NCBI GenBank assembly: GCA_002069855.1
Contig: MWCF01000028.1
Span: 1 to 39,420, forward strand
Origin: Elusimicrobia bacterium ADurb.Bin231
GTDB taxonomy: Bacteria; Elusimicrobiota; UBA8919; MWCF01
DNA: 39,420 nt
Direction: 5' to 3'
A model generated the notes under the pieces. It searched no databases and was not told the DNA's origin. It worked only from the letters and a program-made list of their open reading frames with translations. The position numbers and the translations under genes were made by a program. Below, piece after piece: positions 1 through 9,712 of the stretch (within the stretch, counting starts at the first letter, position 1; every line of letters begins with the position of its first letter).

Positions 1-3000
1 ACTTCGCTACAACCACAGCGCCTGTGCGTTTTTTACCGTTCGCGGATTCCACAAGATAAATATAAACACCGGATTCGACTATATTGCCATCGTCGTCTGT
101 GCCGTCCCAGTTATCCATATTCTCTACAGATTTAACCTTTTTGCCGGTAATATTATATATCTCTATCTTTGTAATGGCAGACTCGCATTGAAATTGTATT
201 CTGTCGTTGCATCCATCCTTTGTCGCAGGAGTAATAAACTTTTCAACAGGGGTGGGTTTAACAGGTATTACCCCTGCAGGGAAAAGAGCGAACAAAGTAA
301 AATGATTGACATAAGCAGACAATGTTTTTTTAGCTGTGTCAACCGGATTATCTTTGTCGACATAATCGCTTATGTATTTCCATCCAAAACCGTCCCACCA
401 GAACATTCTTAAATCCTTTTCCTGAACCTGAGTATGCGTATCAACAACACCGTCGTTATTTTCGTCAAGATATTTTAAAGTAATCAAAACCGGCTGGTCA
501 AATTTCAAATTATCAGGTCCAAAGTCAAAACAAACCAACGGAGCCGTGCTCCCTGAAGCGATCATGTCCGTCTGTTCGTTTTCAAAAGCGAGAGGCGGAG
601 GATTGGCATCACCCGGATAACCTCTCTGTTCAATTGTAATAACGGCATCTCCGGTTAACGCCAAAGACGGAATCACTATAGAAGTATCGCCGTCGTCGGA
701 ATTCCCGTCTGGAACTGTAAGTGTGCCGCCGGATGCGCGCGTAATCTGATCTTCAGTTATAAATGTTACGGTAGCAATATAAACAGCTGAGACAGAATTA
801 CCGCCGTCATGAACCTTTATTTCATATTCAAGTTCTCCATAATTATGACCTGCGGATATGCCCGCTTTTAAACAATCAGCAATAAAACCGGCTGGTATTG
901 CAGCAGTTCCGGAATATGAATGTCCTCCGTTCAAAGAGGTGTCAAATGCCGCTGACGTCCAGGAACCCAGCACGGAAACGCCGTATCTCCTATAAAACAT
1001 AGTTATACTGTCTATTTTACCTGCGGATGTTTTGGAAACATCTCTGTAATCGTTTGCCGTTACATCTATATAAACGTTGCCTCCGAGGCTGTTGATTTTA
1101 TATATAGCGGATACGTCGAGCAGCGGAGCGGCGGAGTCCATTTCTGCTTTTTTCTCCTGTGAGATTTCCGACCCGAATTTATAAACATCGGAAGTTGTTA
1201 TTACATAATAATATGTGGCCATGGTGCCTATGGATCTTTCGCTGTTAACAACGGTTGAATTGTCTCTGTAACTGTAATTGTCTATATTTGTGTTTGCCGG
1301 CACTCTGTCAACATAATAATATGAACCTCCGGGCCAGGTACTTCTAAAAATATTATAATACTCAGCTGTATATTTGTCAGCTGAACCTTTCCACGAAATA
1401 TCTATAAACTTTGAATATTGATCATTGCCGGAAACTGTGGAATAATAAAGCACATAAGAACATGCGGCTAAATCCGTAGGAGGAAGAACGCGGCGCATTT
1501 TGGCTAAGTTTACCTTACCCGTGGCAACCCTGTCTTCATTATATGCCCACACACTGAAATAATGAGTGGTATTGGAAAAAGGATGAGTGAACATTTTTGT
1601 CGTGTCTGTTAAACCGTCGGAATAAACCACTTGCTGTTCCGCTTCCGCAAAATTCGAGGTAGAAGAAATTATTATTCCGTATTTTGTGCCTGCGGGATTG
1701 GTATTCGCGTTCCACGACAAAGTTACACCTGTATGCGTAAGGTCTCCTGAAATATCAAAGCCCGACGGTATCGAAGCCAATGTATAAGTTGAAACTGCAA
1801 TTGATTCATCTGTTATTATTCCCTGACCGTTCTTAGCAATTACATTGAAAGTATATTGAACATTTGTGGACAGACCGATTACATATGTGCCATCCCACTG
1901 GCTTTTGAGATTATAATCCGGTGCAGTAATAAGAACGCCATCTGAACGACGCACATATTTAACCCCGCTCCCAGCAGCTGCGGCTATCTTTATCGCGTAC
2001 GAAGTATTTGACGGGTTGCCTGCAGAACTGATGTGAACACTCATACTTGTAATCGCTACATCAAGAAAAGACAGCGGATCAGGGACAGATGCCAGTGTCT
2101 GGGAAGAAAAGATATTAGAATATACAGTAACGACACCGGTTTGATTCCTTGCTCTGATTCTAAAATGGTAAACAGTATCCGGAGATAAATTGAATATGGT
2201 GGTGGCAGCGGCTGTAAGTCCTTCATTAAAATAAATTTTGTGGACCATAGGATCAAATGACGGAGACACTGTGGAACAATCTACTTCATATTGGGTGTAT
2301 GAAGGATTGCCATTGCCAGTCCAATTAACTGTTATACTGGATGTGCCTATATTGCCGATGGAGGAAATTTGCGGCACAGCTGCAAGAGTGTATGTGGAAA
2401 CAGGCGCTGTCCAAGAAGAATATACGGAATTCAACGCGCCGGCAGTAACTGTATAACTCGTGTTCGGTATCAAACCGCCTAAAGCGGATGCCCCTTGCCA
2501 TAAATCAAACCGCGCTCCCCCTGTGCTCGGAGACATCTGATACATCCATGAATAAACATCTGTATACGGACCCGTAGCCAGAACTATGCTTGTCAAATTA
2601 TTTATATTGTGTTCGTTATTGTTGAACCGCCATTGTATCGACGTGGATCCTATCAGAGAAGTGGCTGTCAAATTTATCGGCACTTCCACCGGTCCGTACA
2701 GCGTTTTCGTGCTGCCTGATATATGCGCGGTTGCTATTCCGTTATTGTTATACGCCCAAACACGGAAATAATATGTCGTATGTTCATATAAATCAAAAAA
2801 TGTAGTGGTATTATTAGTAAGCGCCGCGGTGAACCCCACAGTCGTAACAATAGTCGTAAAACTGGAAAATGTAGAATACGCGATTCCATATCGTGTATAA
2901 CCGGGATTTGTGTTATTTGACCAGCTTAAAGTAACGCTTGAATATGCTATCCCGGTAAATGATAAATCAGACGGCACAGCTGCAAGAGTGTATGTGGAAA

Positions 3001-5410
3001 CAGGCGCTGTCCAAGAAGAATATACGGAATTCAACGCGCCGGCAGTAACTGTATAACTCGTGTTCGGTATCAAACCGCCTAAAGCGGATGCCCCTTGCCA
3101 TAAATCAAACCGCGCTCCCCCTGTGCTCGGAGACATCTGATACATCCATGAATAAACATCTGTATACGGACCCGTAGCCAGAACTATGCTTGTCAAATTA
3201 TTTATATTGTGTTCGTTATTGTTGAACCGCCATTGTATCGACGTGGATCCTATCAGAGAAGTGGCTGTCAAATTTATCGGCACTTCCACCGGTCCGTACA
3301 GCGTTTTCGTGCTGCCTGATATATGCGCGGTTGCTACTCCGTTATTGTTATACGCCCATAACCTGAACCAGAATGTAGTATTTTCAAGATCAGCGAAATC
3401 AAATGTTTTAGTTTGAAGAATCAAATTGCCGGAATATGACAAGGTTGTTACTATAGTAGAAAAATTTGAAAATGTAGAATAAGAAATCCCGTAATGAGTG
3501 CCATAAGGGTTGGTTTCCCCGGACCAAAATAATGTAATGCTTGAATAGGTAACTGCGAAATTCAGATTAGCCGGAACATCGGCAAGAGTGGATAAAGACG
3601 CTACAGGAGAAGCATCTGTTTCAATATTATTTTGATTTTTTGCTATAGCGGAAAAATTATACATTGTGTTGGTTGACAATCCTATTACCGATTTATTGCC
3701 CCAATACGAATCTATGAAAAAAATCTTTGATAATCCAAGAGTCCCGTTATCCTGAACGAAATAATCCGCTGCTCCGCTGCTGACTTTAATAGCATAAGTG
3801 GTCCACGCGGGATTGCTGTTTACATTTATATCACAATTGATTCCTGTTAACCCGTTATTGGAAAGAGTCGGGGCTGAAGGAATGTTCGACAAGGTATATG
3901 TAGATATAGAAGCATTATATCCGGATTCCACAGAATTGCCATTGCGCGCTTTTACCCGGTAATAATAAAGTTTGTCCGCATCCAAAATGGAATGAACCGT
4001 ATTTAAACTTGTTGTGGTGGTTAATATGCTCCAAGAGCTACCATCTCCGGATGTTTCCACTATATAGGTTGTACCAGGCGGATTTGGATTCCCGTTAGCA
4101 GTCCATGAAACTGCTATACTATTGTTTTTAACGGTCCCTACGCTCAATGGACCCGGAATACCTGCTAATGTGTATAAGTTACCGGAGGCAAAAGTTGTTT
4201 CAGCCAAATCTCCGTTACGCGCCTTTACGCTGAATGTGTACTGAGTATTCGAAGACAAACCAGTAACATATTGATTGCCCCATTCCCCGTCTTTTCTCCA
4301 TACAGCGGAAGAACCTACGCTTCCATCCGGCTGAACATACTTATCCGAATATCCGCCGCCGTCAATCTTTATAGCAAATTCCGTTATTGACGGATTGGAA
4401 TTGGGATTGATATTCACATACATATCATTGGATAAATTATTCGTTAGAGTAGGTGATGCCGGTATGTTGGCTGCTGTATATGCGTGAGTGCTGATTGTCC
4501 CTGAACATTTCACGCCATCTCCGTTACGAGCTGAGACATGAAGTATATGGAGTGAATTTACAGGAAGACCGGTTTGCGGCCAGGTGGTCCCTGTGTCTGT
4601 CGTACCGGACGAAACAGCTGCTGTATTTCCGTAAGCGTAATCCGTCTGACTGCCTCCGCTGGTCCATTCCCATGTAATAGATGCGGTACCAATCGTAGAA
4701 TGGCGTGGATTTATAGCCTGATTCGCCAGTGTCCATATAGACGCCGAACCGGAGTAAGCAGATACTACTTCCGAAACATTTTTGGCTATTACTGCAAAAG
4801 TATATTGCGTATTAGCAGTTAAACCTGTAACCAATTTATTACTGCCCCAAGAAGCATAAGTTTGATAAACCGCTGATCCGCTGACTGTCCCGTTTGCTTG
4901 TATGAACTTATTTGAGTATCCGCCGCCGTTTATCCTTATTGCGTAAACCGTGTCCGCTGAATTGCCGTTTTCATTTATGTCCACAGTCAATTGCGACAAC
5001 GAGACAACGCCCAGAGTAGGCACGCCGGGCGTAGATGCGCGCGTGTAAGTGGAATAAATATTTGAATATGTTTCATTGCCTGCGGTTACAGTTGTAACGT
5101 GTCTCGCGTAAAGCACATTCGCGGAAAGTCCCGTTTCTGTAATGCTTGTTTTAACACCTATGCCGGCAGATGCCACACTACCTTTAACGGAATGAACTTC
5201 ATCATGAAGATAATATGTACTTGTAGAAGAGGCAGTCCACTCCCATTTAACGCTATTCGCGTTTACAGTAACAGACATAAAATCCGAGGGATTGCCTACA
5301 ATAAAGGTTTGTAATCCGAAGCAAAATACTACAAATGATATAAGAAATGAAAAAATACGAAAATTTTTTTTGAATGATAAGCGCAAGATATTGTACAATT
5401 GGTTTTCCAT
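1..5410 (-). CDS. Giant fibronectin type III repeat surface protein with C-terminal sorting domain (3' end at window edge)
   Basis: Open frame of 1803 codons from an ATG at 5410, preceded by AAGGA, to the window edge. The next base is T after a terminal ...VVVAK, so the stop codon probably lies just outside. The N-terminus has a basic segment and a hydrophobic stretch (about residues 18-37), consistent with a signal peptide. About 12-13 fibronectin-III-like modules of roughly 100 aa follow. Their junctions carry a recurring sTyTLa-(V/I)P linker, and their cores have W and 'Y.F.V.A.N' patterns. After residue about 1500 there is a ZU5-like beta region containing 'HFTLFALFPAG'. The last 85 or so residues resemble a CHU_C/FlgD-type sorting domain (FITPATKDGCND, then WDGTDDDGNIVESGVY). 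Probable role: secreted cell-surface adhesin or binding protein; ligand unknown. Residues 684-813 and 884-1013 are encoded by a nearly perfect DNA duplication. Family assignment is by visible pattern only. Confidence 0.85.
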   Translation of the reverse strand, partial: MENQLYNILRLSFKKNFRIFSFLISFVVFCFGLQTFIVGNPSDFMSVTVNANSVKWEWTASSTSTYYLHDEVHSVKGSVASAGIGVKTSITETGLSANVLYARHVTTVTAGNETYSNIYSTYTRASTPGVPTLGVVSLSQLTVDINENGNSADTVYAIRINGGGYSNKFIQANGTVSGSAVYQTYASWGSNKLVTGLTANTQYTFAVIAKNVSEVVSAYSGSASIWTLANQAINPRHSTIGTASITWEWTSGGSQTDYAYGNTAAVSSGTTDTGTTWPQTGLPVNSLHILHVSARNGDGVKCSGTISTHAYTAANIPASPTLTNNLSNDMYVNINPNSNPSITEFAIKIDGGGYSDKYVQPDGSVGSSAVWRKDGEWGNQYVTGLSSNTQYTFSVKARNGDLAETTFASGNLYTLAGIPGPLSVGTVKNNSIAVSWTANGNPNPPGTTYIVETSGDGSSWSILTTTTSLNTVHSILDADKLYYYRVKARNGNSVESGYNASISTYTLSNIPSAPTLSNNGLTGINCDINVNSNPAWTTYAIKVSSGAADYFVQDNGTLGLSKIFFIDSYWGNKSVIGLSTNTMYNFSAIAKNQNNIETDASPVASLSTLADVPANLNFAVTYSSITLFWSGETNPYGTHYGISYSTFSNFSTIVTTLSYSGNLILQTKTFDFADLENTTFWFRLWAYNNNGVATAHISGSTKTLYGPVEVPINLTATSLIGSTSIQWRFNNNEHNINNLTSIVLATGPYTDVYSWMYQMSPSTGGARFDLWQGASALGGLIPNTSYTVTAGALNSVYSSWTAPVSTYTLAAVPSDLSFTGIAYSSVTLSWSNNTNPGYTRYGIAYSTFSSFTTIVTTVGFTAALTNNTTTFFDLYEHTTYYFRVWAYNNNGIATAHISGSTKTLYGPVEVPINLTATSLIGSTSIQWRFNNNEHNINNLTSIVLATGPYTDVYSWMYQMSPSTGGARFDLWQGASALGGLIPNTSYTVTAGALNSVYSSWTAPVSTYTLAAVPQISSIGNIGTSSITVNWTGNGNPSYTQYEVDCSTVSPSFDPMVHKIYFNEGLTAAATTIFNLSPDTVYHFRIRARNQTGVVTVYSNIFSSQTLASVPDPLSFLDVAITSMSVHISSAGNPSNTSYAIKIAAAAGSGVKYVRRSDGVLITAPDYNLKSQWDGTYVIGLSTNVQYTFNVIAKNGQGIITDESIAVSTYTLASIPSGFDISGDLTHTGVTLSWNANTNPAGTKYGIIISSTSNFAEAEQQVVYSDGLTDTTKMFTHPFSNTTHYFSVWAYNEDRVATGKVNLAKMRRVLPPTDLAACSYVLYYSTVSGNDQYSKFIDISWKGSADKYTAEYYNIFRSTWPGGSYYYVDRVPANTNIDNYSYRDNSTVVNSERSIGTMATYYYVITTSDVYKFGSEISQEKKAEMDSAAPLLDVSAIYKINSLGGNVYIDVTANDYRDVSKTSAGKIDSITMFYRRYGVSVLGSWTSAAFDTSLNGGHSYSGTAAIPAGFIADCLKAGISAGHNYGELEYEIKVHDGGNSVSAVYIATVTFITEDQITRASGGTLTVPDGNSDDGDTSIVIPSLALTGDAVITIEQRGYPGDANPPPLAFENEQTDMIASGSTAPLVCFDFGPDNLKFDQPVLITLKYLDENNDGVVDTHTQVQEKDLRMFWWDGFGWKYISDYVDKDNPVDTAKKTLSAYVNHFTLFALFPAGVIPVKPTPVEKFITPATKDGCNDRIQFQCESAITKIEIYNITGKKVKSVENMDNWDGTDDDGNIVESGVYIYLVESANGKKRTGAVVVAK
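2372..2758 (-). repeat. Intragenic direct repeat, copy 1 (387 bp)
   Basis: Matches 2972-3358 at an offset of exactly 600 bp with one mismatch (2737 t versus 3337 c). Both length and offset are multiples of three, so the reading frame of the fibronectin-III protein is kept. It encodes about 129 residues spanning parts of two adjacent modules. Confidence 0.97.
2972..3358 (-). repeat. Intragenic direct repeat, copy 2 (387 bp)
   Basis: Second copy of the 2372-2758 segment. Sequences between and beyond the copies (2759-2971 versus 3359-3571) are only distantly similar at protein level. This fits either a recent 200-codon duplication followed by divergence, or gene conversion limited to this stretch. 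Confidence 0.97.
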
Positions 5411-5493
5411 TAAAATCCTTAAGTAAACCGTAATATTGTTTCTGCCCTGTTTATTACAACGCCTTTACCACTCCAAACTTTATATTTTTAATA

Positions 5494-5522
5494 ATTATAA
5501 AATAAAAATTTAAAAAAGTCAA
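5494..5522 (-). promoter_or_regulatory. Sigma-70-type promoter for the fibronectin-III gene
   Basis: On the minus strand, -35 TTGACT (5517-5522) and -10 TATAAT (5494-5499) are separated by exactly 17 bp. The -10 lies about 84 bp upstream of the ATG at 5410, in an AT-rich gap between operons. It differs from consensus at one position in the -35, making it the best promoter in the window. The leader would be about 75 nt. Confidence 0.8.
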
Positions 5523-5556
5523 GCAATGGAACTGAACTTTTGTTTCATATATTGTA

Positions 5557-6450
5557 TTACTTCTTCTTTTTGGAAAAAGGTTCGCGTTCAGGTTTGACAA
5601 AAAAAGTATCTCCATCAGTATATATAGTAACATCCCCGTGCCTGTCGGTCCTGAAAGTTTCTATTCCGGCATCGGAAAGTTTTGCCAGTATGCCTGAATA
5701 CGGATGACCGAAATTATTGTATTTCCCGACTGAAATCACAGCGCATTCAGGAGCGACCAATCCCAAAAATTCGTCACTTGTGGAAGTGGATGAACCGTGG
5801 TGCCCTACTTTGAGTATTATGGACTCGATTTTATCGCCGTAATGTTTCATTATATTTTCTTCAGCCTCATATTCGCTGTCTCCGGTAAAAAGAAAACTAA
5901 CCTCTCTGTGAACGAGCCGTAAAACTATGGAATTATTATTTTCATTTTCAAAAAGAAAATCTTTAGGGGGAGAAAGCACATCTATCTTTACAGAAGGGTC
6001 CAGATTGATAGTCATTCCCTGTCTTAGCAGACACCCGGCAATGTTTTTTCGTTTCATCGTTTGATGCAGAGTGCGATATTCCGGCTGTTCCGATTCAAGC
6101 GAATTTTCATATACTATGCTTGTGGGAATTTTATCCAATACCGCAGACATACCGCCTATATGGTCGCCGTCCGCATGAGTTGCAATAACGCAATCCAGCC
6201 GTTTAACTTTATTTTTTATCAGAAAAGGAAGAATAACGGCTGCGCCGGGGTCATAACTGCTTTCCTTCCATGCAGGTATTCCTCCTGCATCAATAAGCAT
6301 GGTCTTACCGTTAGGCATCTTCAAAAATATAGCGTCTCCCTGTCCCACATCAAGAAATGTTACCTCAAGCTCCGGAACGGAGGCGAGTATAAATGAGAGA
6401 TTAAATAACGAGGCAAGAAGAAAACAGAATAATTTGTTAAATATTTTCAT
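5557..6450 (-). CDS. Secreted ComEC-like metallo-beta-lactamase-fold hydrolase (copy 1)
   Basis: 297 aa. A hydrophobic N-terminus (about residues 5-23) looks like a signal peptide. The metallo-beta-lactamase core follows: FLDVGQGDA (33-40), LIDAGG, the metal-binding THADGDH at 91-97, FLFTGD, and VGHHGSS near residue 215. This arrangement matches the soluble ComEC/Rec2-type MBL family, whose ComEC members are associated with DNA degradation during uptake. The substrate here is not shown. The ATG overlaps the stop of the preceding paralogue by 4 bp (ATGA), implying translational coupling. It is the last gene of the exported-protein operon and ends in a lysine-rich tail. Alternative: a hydrolase of other phosphoesters. 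The fold assignment is firm. Confidence 0.88.
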   Translation of the reverse strand: MKIFNKLFCFLLASLFNLSFILASVPELEVTFLDVGQGDAIFLKMPNGKTMLIDAGGIPAWKESSYDPGAAVILPFLIKNKVKRLDCVIATHADGDHIGGMSAVLDKIPTSIVYENSLESEQPEYRTLHQTMKRKNIAGCLLRQGMTINLDPSVKIDVLSPPKDFLFENENNNSIVLRLVHREVSFLFTGDSEYEAEENIMKHYGDKIESIILKVGHHGSSTSTSDEFLGLVAPECAVISVGKYNNFGHPYSGILAKLSDAGIETFRTDRHGDVTIYTDGDTFFVKPEREPFSKKKK

Positions 6451-7355
6451 TTTGCGAATCCGAGTGCCTGTAAAGCATACGTTTCGCCGTCCGTGGAAAT
6501 AAATATTGTCCCCTCTTTATCTGTACGATGAAGTTCGATGCCGTAGTCCTCGTACCTTTTGAGTATGCTTTTTCTCGGCAAATGGAACCTATTCAAGCGT
6601 CCAACGCATATAATAGCAACTTCAGGCTGTACAGTTTCAAGAAAAATATCGGTAGAAGAGGTGGTGGATCCGTGATGCGCGACTTTCATTATTATGGCGG
6701 ACAACTCGTCTTTCCTGTAGTTGCTTACAACATCATATTCCGCTATATCCTCCATATCTCCGGTCAAAAGAAATGAAATATCGTTGTAAACCATCCTTAT
6801 CACTATTGAATTATTATTGGGATCTTCGTACAGATTATTTCTTCTGGGCGAAAGTACCTTGACGGACAATGCGGGATCCCAGTTTAATTTATCGTCCTTT
6901 TGCACGATTTTATACTTTATCTTTTTTGAGTTTATTACCCTCATGAATCTTTCATAATATGGTGAAGGATAAACGAATCCGGTATCCAAAACTTCTCCAA
7001 CCGGAATATCTTTTAATACACTTACAAGACCTCCGATATGATCTCCATGCGGGTGCGTAGCCACTATTACATCTATTTTTTTCACATTCTGTCTTTTAAG
7101 AAAAGGAATAATTATTTCTTTACCCGCGTCAAACGCAGATTCCGCGGGACCGCCGTCAATAAGAATGTTTTTTCCAGACGGAGTCTTTATAAAAACAGCG
7201 TCTCCCTGTCCCACATCAAGAAAATATACATACATATCGCTGCCTTTTTTCGCAGAAACGAAATCCGGCATCAAAAGACCACAAATAAATAATGCCGGTA
7301 TAAAAAAAACATGAATACGCCGCAATTTAATAAAAATTTTATTGAAATTATTCAT
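6447..7355 (-). CDS. Secreted ComEC-like metallo-beta-lactamase-fold hydrolase (copy 2)
   Basis: 302 aa, a tandem paralogue of the downstream gene with matching order of motifs: FLDVGQGDA (45-53), LIDGG, THPHGDH at 100-106, FLLTGD, and VAHHGST. A hydrophobic segment at about residues 14-34 ends in VSA before KKGSD, which fits a signal peptide. The metal ligands expected of the fold are present, so the protein should be catalytically competent. It begins 6 bp after the PorV-like gene and overlaps the next gene by 4 bp, placing both paralogues in one transcript with the PLD and PorV genes. The two copies are clearly diverged in sequence, so the duplication is old. A DNA or nucleotide substrate is suggested by the ComEC relationship but is not proven. 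Confidence 0.88.
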   Translation of the reverse strand: MNNFNKIFIKLRRIHVFFIPALFICGLLMPDFVSAKKGSDMYVYFLDVGQGDAVFIKTPSGKNILIDGGPAESAFDAGKEIIIPFLKRQNVKKIDVIVATHPHGDHIGGLVSVLKDIPVGEVLDTGFVYPSPYYERFMRVINSKKIKYKIVQKDDKLNWDPALSVKVLSPRRNNLYEDPNNNSIVIRMVYNDISFLLTGDMEDIAEYDVVSNYRKDELSAIIMKVAHHGSTTSSTDIFLETVQPEVAIICVGRLNRFHLPRKSILKRYEDYGIELHRTDKEGTIFISTDGETYALQALGFAK

Positions 7356-7361
7356 AATCTT

Positions 7362-8288
7362 TTACATTCTAATTCCTATGCTTATTCTATGAACCAGCCC
7401 GAAATCGCCTGCGCCGGCAAACGAGTAATCGAGCATATAATCATTGGATTCAGTATATATTATTCCAAATCCGAGAGTAACAGGTTCCAACCCTGACAAA
7501 TCCTCTAAAAATAACCTGTATCCGCATCTTAAAGTAAATATATCTGAAAAGTAATATTCCGCGCCCACACCAGCTGTAGTGTCGGCGTCTTTAGGAATAT
7601 CCGCTGCTGCGCATAGAATAATCTTCTCATTAAATATCTTGGAAGAAGCGCCGGCGCGTATAAGAAACGGCATATCGGATTCTTCACCGGGACCCATTGT
7701 GCCACCGATATTCATAACTGATACGCCCAGATTTACAGGCATATCCATTATATGCGCCAGATACATAAACGCGGCATCAGCGGCAAACCCGGTTCCGGAT
7801 TCTGTATCTATCTTCTCCTGAACAAACTTAACAGTGCCTCCAAGAGAAAGTTTTTTCGTAATGCCGGCTCCGATTCCAATTGAAACAGCGGCGTCCTGTA
7901 CTGAATATGTGCCCAGTTTTTCTTTTGTTTCGCCTCTTTTATCAATAGTTCCGGAATTTAAATATACTACGCCTATTCCAGCGGAAATCTTTTTGCCTAA
8001 GGGTATAGAGCAAGACAGATTACCGAGAGAAATATTATCATAAAGCGAATTGTATGATGCTGACACCTCTTTCCATGAAACAGATGAAAGTCCGGAAACA
8101 TTCCAGAAAATAGCGGAAGAATCATTGGATAAACCGGAAAAAGCATTCCCGAGAGCAGCGGCGCGCGCTCCTACCGGTATTTTAAGAAATTCCGCGGCGG
8201 AAGTGCCGGCTTCCGCGTAAACAGATCCGCACAAGAAAAATATTCCCAAAGAGAGAGAAACCAATAGTTTCATAATTCTGTATTTCAT
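7362..8288 (-). CDS. PorV/PorQ-family outer-membrane beta-barrel protein
   Basis: 308 aa with a signal peptide ending near VYAEA (residues 1-26). Immediately after it is the family hallmark segment: GTSAAEFLKIPVGARAAALG, then ALGNAF..LSNDSSAIFWNVSGL. The rest alternates short amphipathic beta strands and turns and finishes with a strand typical of an outer-membrane barrel (HRISIGIRM). PorV and PorQ are type IX secretion accessory proteins in Bacteroidota, and relatives occur in several other phyla. In this operon the protein sits between a PLD protein that has a sorting domain and two exported hydrolases, so a role in export or surface attachment is plausible. The start overlaps the PLD stop by 4 bp (ATGA). 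Another start at residue 6 is possible. Confidence 0.85.
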   Translation of the reverse strand: MKYRIMKLLVSLSLGIFFLCGSVYAEAGTSAAEFLKIPVGARAAALGNAFSGLSNDSSAIFWNVSGLSSVSWKEVSASYNSLYDNISLGNLSCSIPLGKKISAGIGVVYLNSGTIDKRGETKEKLGTYSVQDAAVSIGIGAGITKKLSLGGTVKFVQEKIDTESGTGFAADAAFMYLAHIMDMPVNLGVSVMNIGGTMGPGEESDMPFLIRAGASSKIFNEKIILCAAADIPKDADTTAGVGAEYYFSDIFTLRCGYRLFLEDLSGLEPVTLGFGIIYTESNDYMLDYSFAGAGDFGLVHRISIGIRM

Positions 8289-9712
8289 TTGGCCACCTTA
8301 AGCACCGCAAACTTTTCTGTTTTAAAAACGGTTTTATCAGGGGTAACTGCTTTAATCTTTGCGATATAAAGACCGCTGGCGACCTTTTCTCCGGCATCAT
8401 TGTCGCAATTCCACACAACCTCATTATAAATTCCTGGAACAAAATCCGGCAGAATTTCTTTTATGGGAGTACCTGTGACATTATAAATTGTTATTTCAAC
8501 GGAATTTACCGACGAAGAAAGTTCAAACCCTATATTTGTTCTATCGCTTGCCGGAGAAGGATATACCGCAACATTTTCTATCGCCTTTTTTGAATAAGTC
8601 GTTACCGGACCTGCCCGGCTGTATAATCTTTGAAATTCCTCATAAAAAAGTTTGGCAATGCCTGTTGAATAAATAATTACAGTATTCTCGTCATTTTGTT
8701 CATTAGCGGATTCGCTCCAGTTATGGGAACCGGTTATGACTCTCGCTTTCGCGGTAAAAGGATCAATGACTGCAAATTTATGGTGAAGTTTGTATGTAAC
8801 GCTTTTTACATTGGTATTAAAAGATACTGCGGCGCCGGCTGCTCTCAAAGCTACATATTCTTCATTATTATCTGCCGAAGTCATATCAAGAACACCGCAT
8901 ACGGAAACACCTTTTTGCATTGCAAACAATAAAGATTCTCTTATATCATCTGAAGAAAAACTGAAATGACAAAAATTTATTTTTTCCAGAGCGCCGGTTA
9001 TCTGATTGTTGCCTTTTATCTCGTTTATAATAGCTGTATTAGTGCGCATCGGCGAAGAATACGGCGAAAAATAGATCTTTACCTTAACGCCGTTAATATA
9101 TTCCGTTTTTCCGTTATTGGTTATAAGAGTTTTATGGGAACCGAAAACCCCTGCGGTCGTGGTGGTGGAAGGACGCGGGAACATTTCATTAAATTCATTC
9201 TCATATATTTTGGCAATTGAGGTCGAACGCATTATTACAACATTGTTGTTGTTTTTAAAAGTGCAATTCTCCGTGGTATTCCATGACCCCGTCCAAACAG
9301 AGGAATCTTTCAGCACACAAAATTTATTATGCATCAGCCCCGACGGAGAGGCCTTTTCATAGCGTATTTTTATCTGTTGCAGAACAGGTATGTTAAACCC
9401 GAACACGTCGGAGGGTATATCGGAATTTGTTCTGCTTACGATTAAATATACAGTACACCCGCGGTTAAGCGCGGAATTTAACGCCGCAGTAACCGTAGTA
9501 TTGTTGATATCAAAAAAAGCAGCATATATTTCCGTATCTGAAGCAGCATCTACATACTGCTTAAATCTGAAATCCAGACCAGGAGAATTGGCGTCTTGCG
9601 TGCCAGTAGGGTTATTAAAATACACCTCAAAACCGGGTGGTACATCGGCATAAACACAAGAAACGGAAAAAAAGAAGAAAATGAAAAGTTTTTTCAACCA
9701 CTTTGTTTTCAT
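8285..9712 (-). CDS. Exported phospholipase D-like (two HKD motifs) enzyme with type-IX-like C-terminal sorting domain
   Basis: 475 aa. The signal peptide is KKLFIFFFFSVSCVYA. Two complete PLD half-sites are visible: HNK...D at 128-136 followed by GSWN, and HHK...D at 310-317 followed by GSHNWSESANEQNDE. Both histidines, lysines and aspartates are intact, so an active phosphodiesterase is expected. The PLD superfamily includes nucleases and phospholipases, and the substrate cannot be told here. From about residue 378 a compact C-terminal domain begins with VAVYPSPASD and ends in VASGLYIAKI...KVAK, the pattern of type A (Por) sorting or FlgD-like domains. This implies cell-surface or extracellular location. 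It is the first gene of the operon and is preceded by about 170 bp of non-coding DNA. Confidence 0.87.
   Translation of the reverse strand: MKTKWLKKLFIFFFFSVSCVYADVPPGFEVYFNNPTGTQDANSPGLDFRFKQYVDAASDTEIYAAFFDINNTTVTAALNSALNRGCTVYLIVSRTNSDIPSDVFGFNIPVLQQIKIRYEKASPSGLMHNKFCVLKDSSVWTGSWNTTENCTFKNNNNVVIMRSTSIAKIYENEFNEMFPRPSTTTTAGVFGSHKTLITNNGKTEYINGVKVKIYFSPYSSPMRTNTAIINEIKGNNQITGALEKINFCHFSFSSDDIRESLLFAMQKGVSVCGVLDMTSADNNEEYVALRAAGAAVSFNTNVKSVTYKLHHKFAVIDPFTAKARVITGSHNWSESANEQNDENTVIIYSTGIAKLFYEEFQRLYSRAGPVTTYSKKAIENVAVYPSPASDRTNIGFELSSSVNSVEITIYNVTGTPIKEILPDFVPGIYNEVVWNCDNDAGEKVASGLYIAKIKAVTPDKTVFKTEKFAVLKVAK

Noticed and set aside
2372-3358. Repeats as a CRISPR or transposon duplication
   Set aside because: There are only two copies, the repeat unit is 387 bp, it is in frame within a coding sequence, and there are no terminal inverted repeats.
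6061-6396. Plus-strand open frames of 100 codons or more (for example here and at 13682-14227, 21803-22330 and 22412-22882)
   Set aside because: They lie opposite well-supported minus-strand genes and have no recognisable domains.
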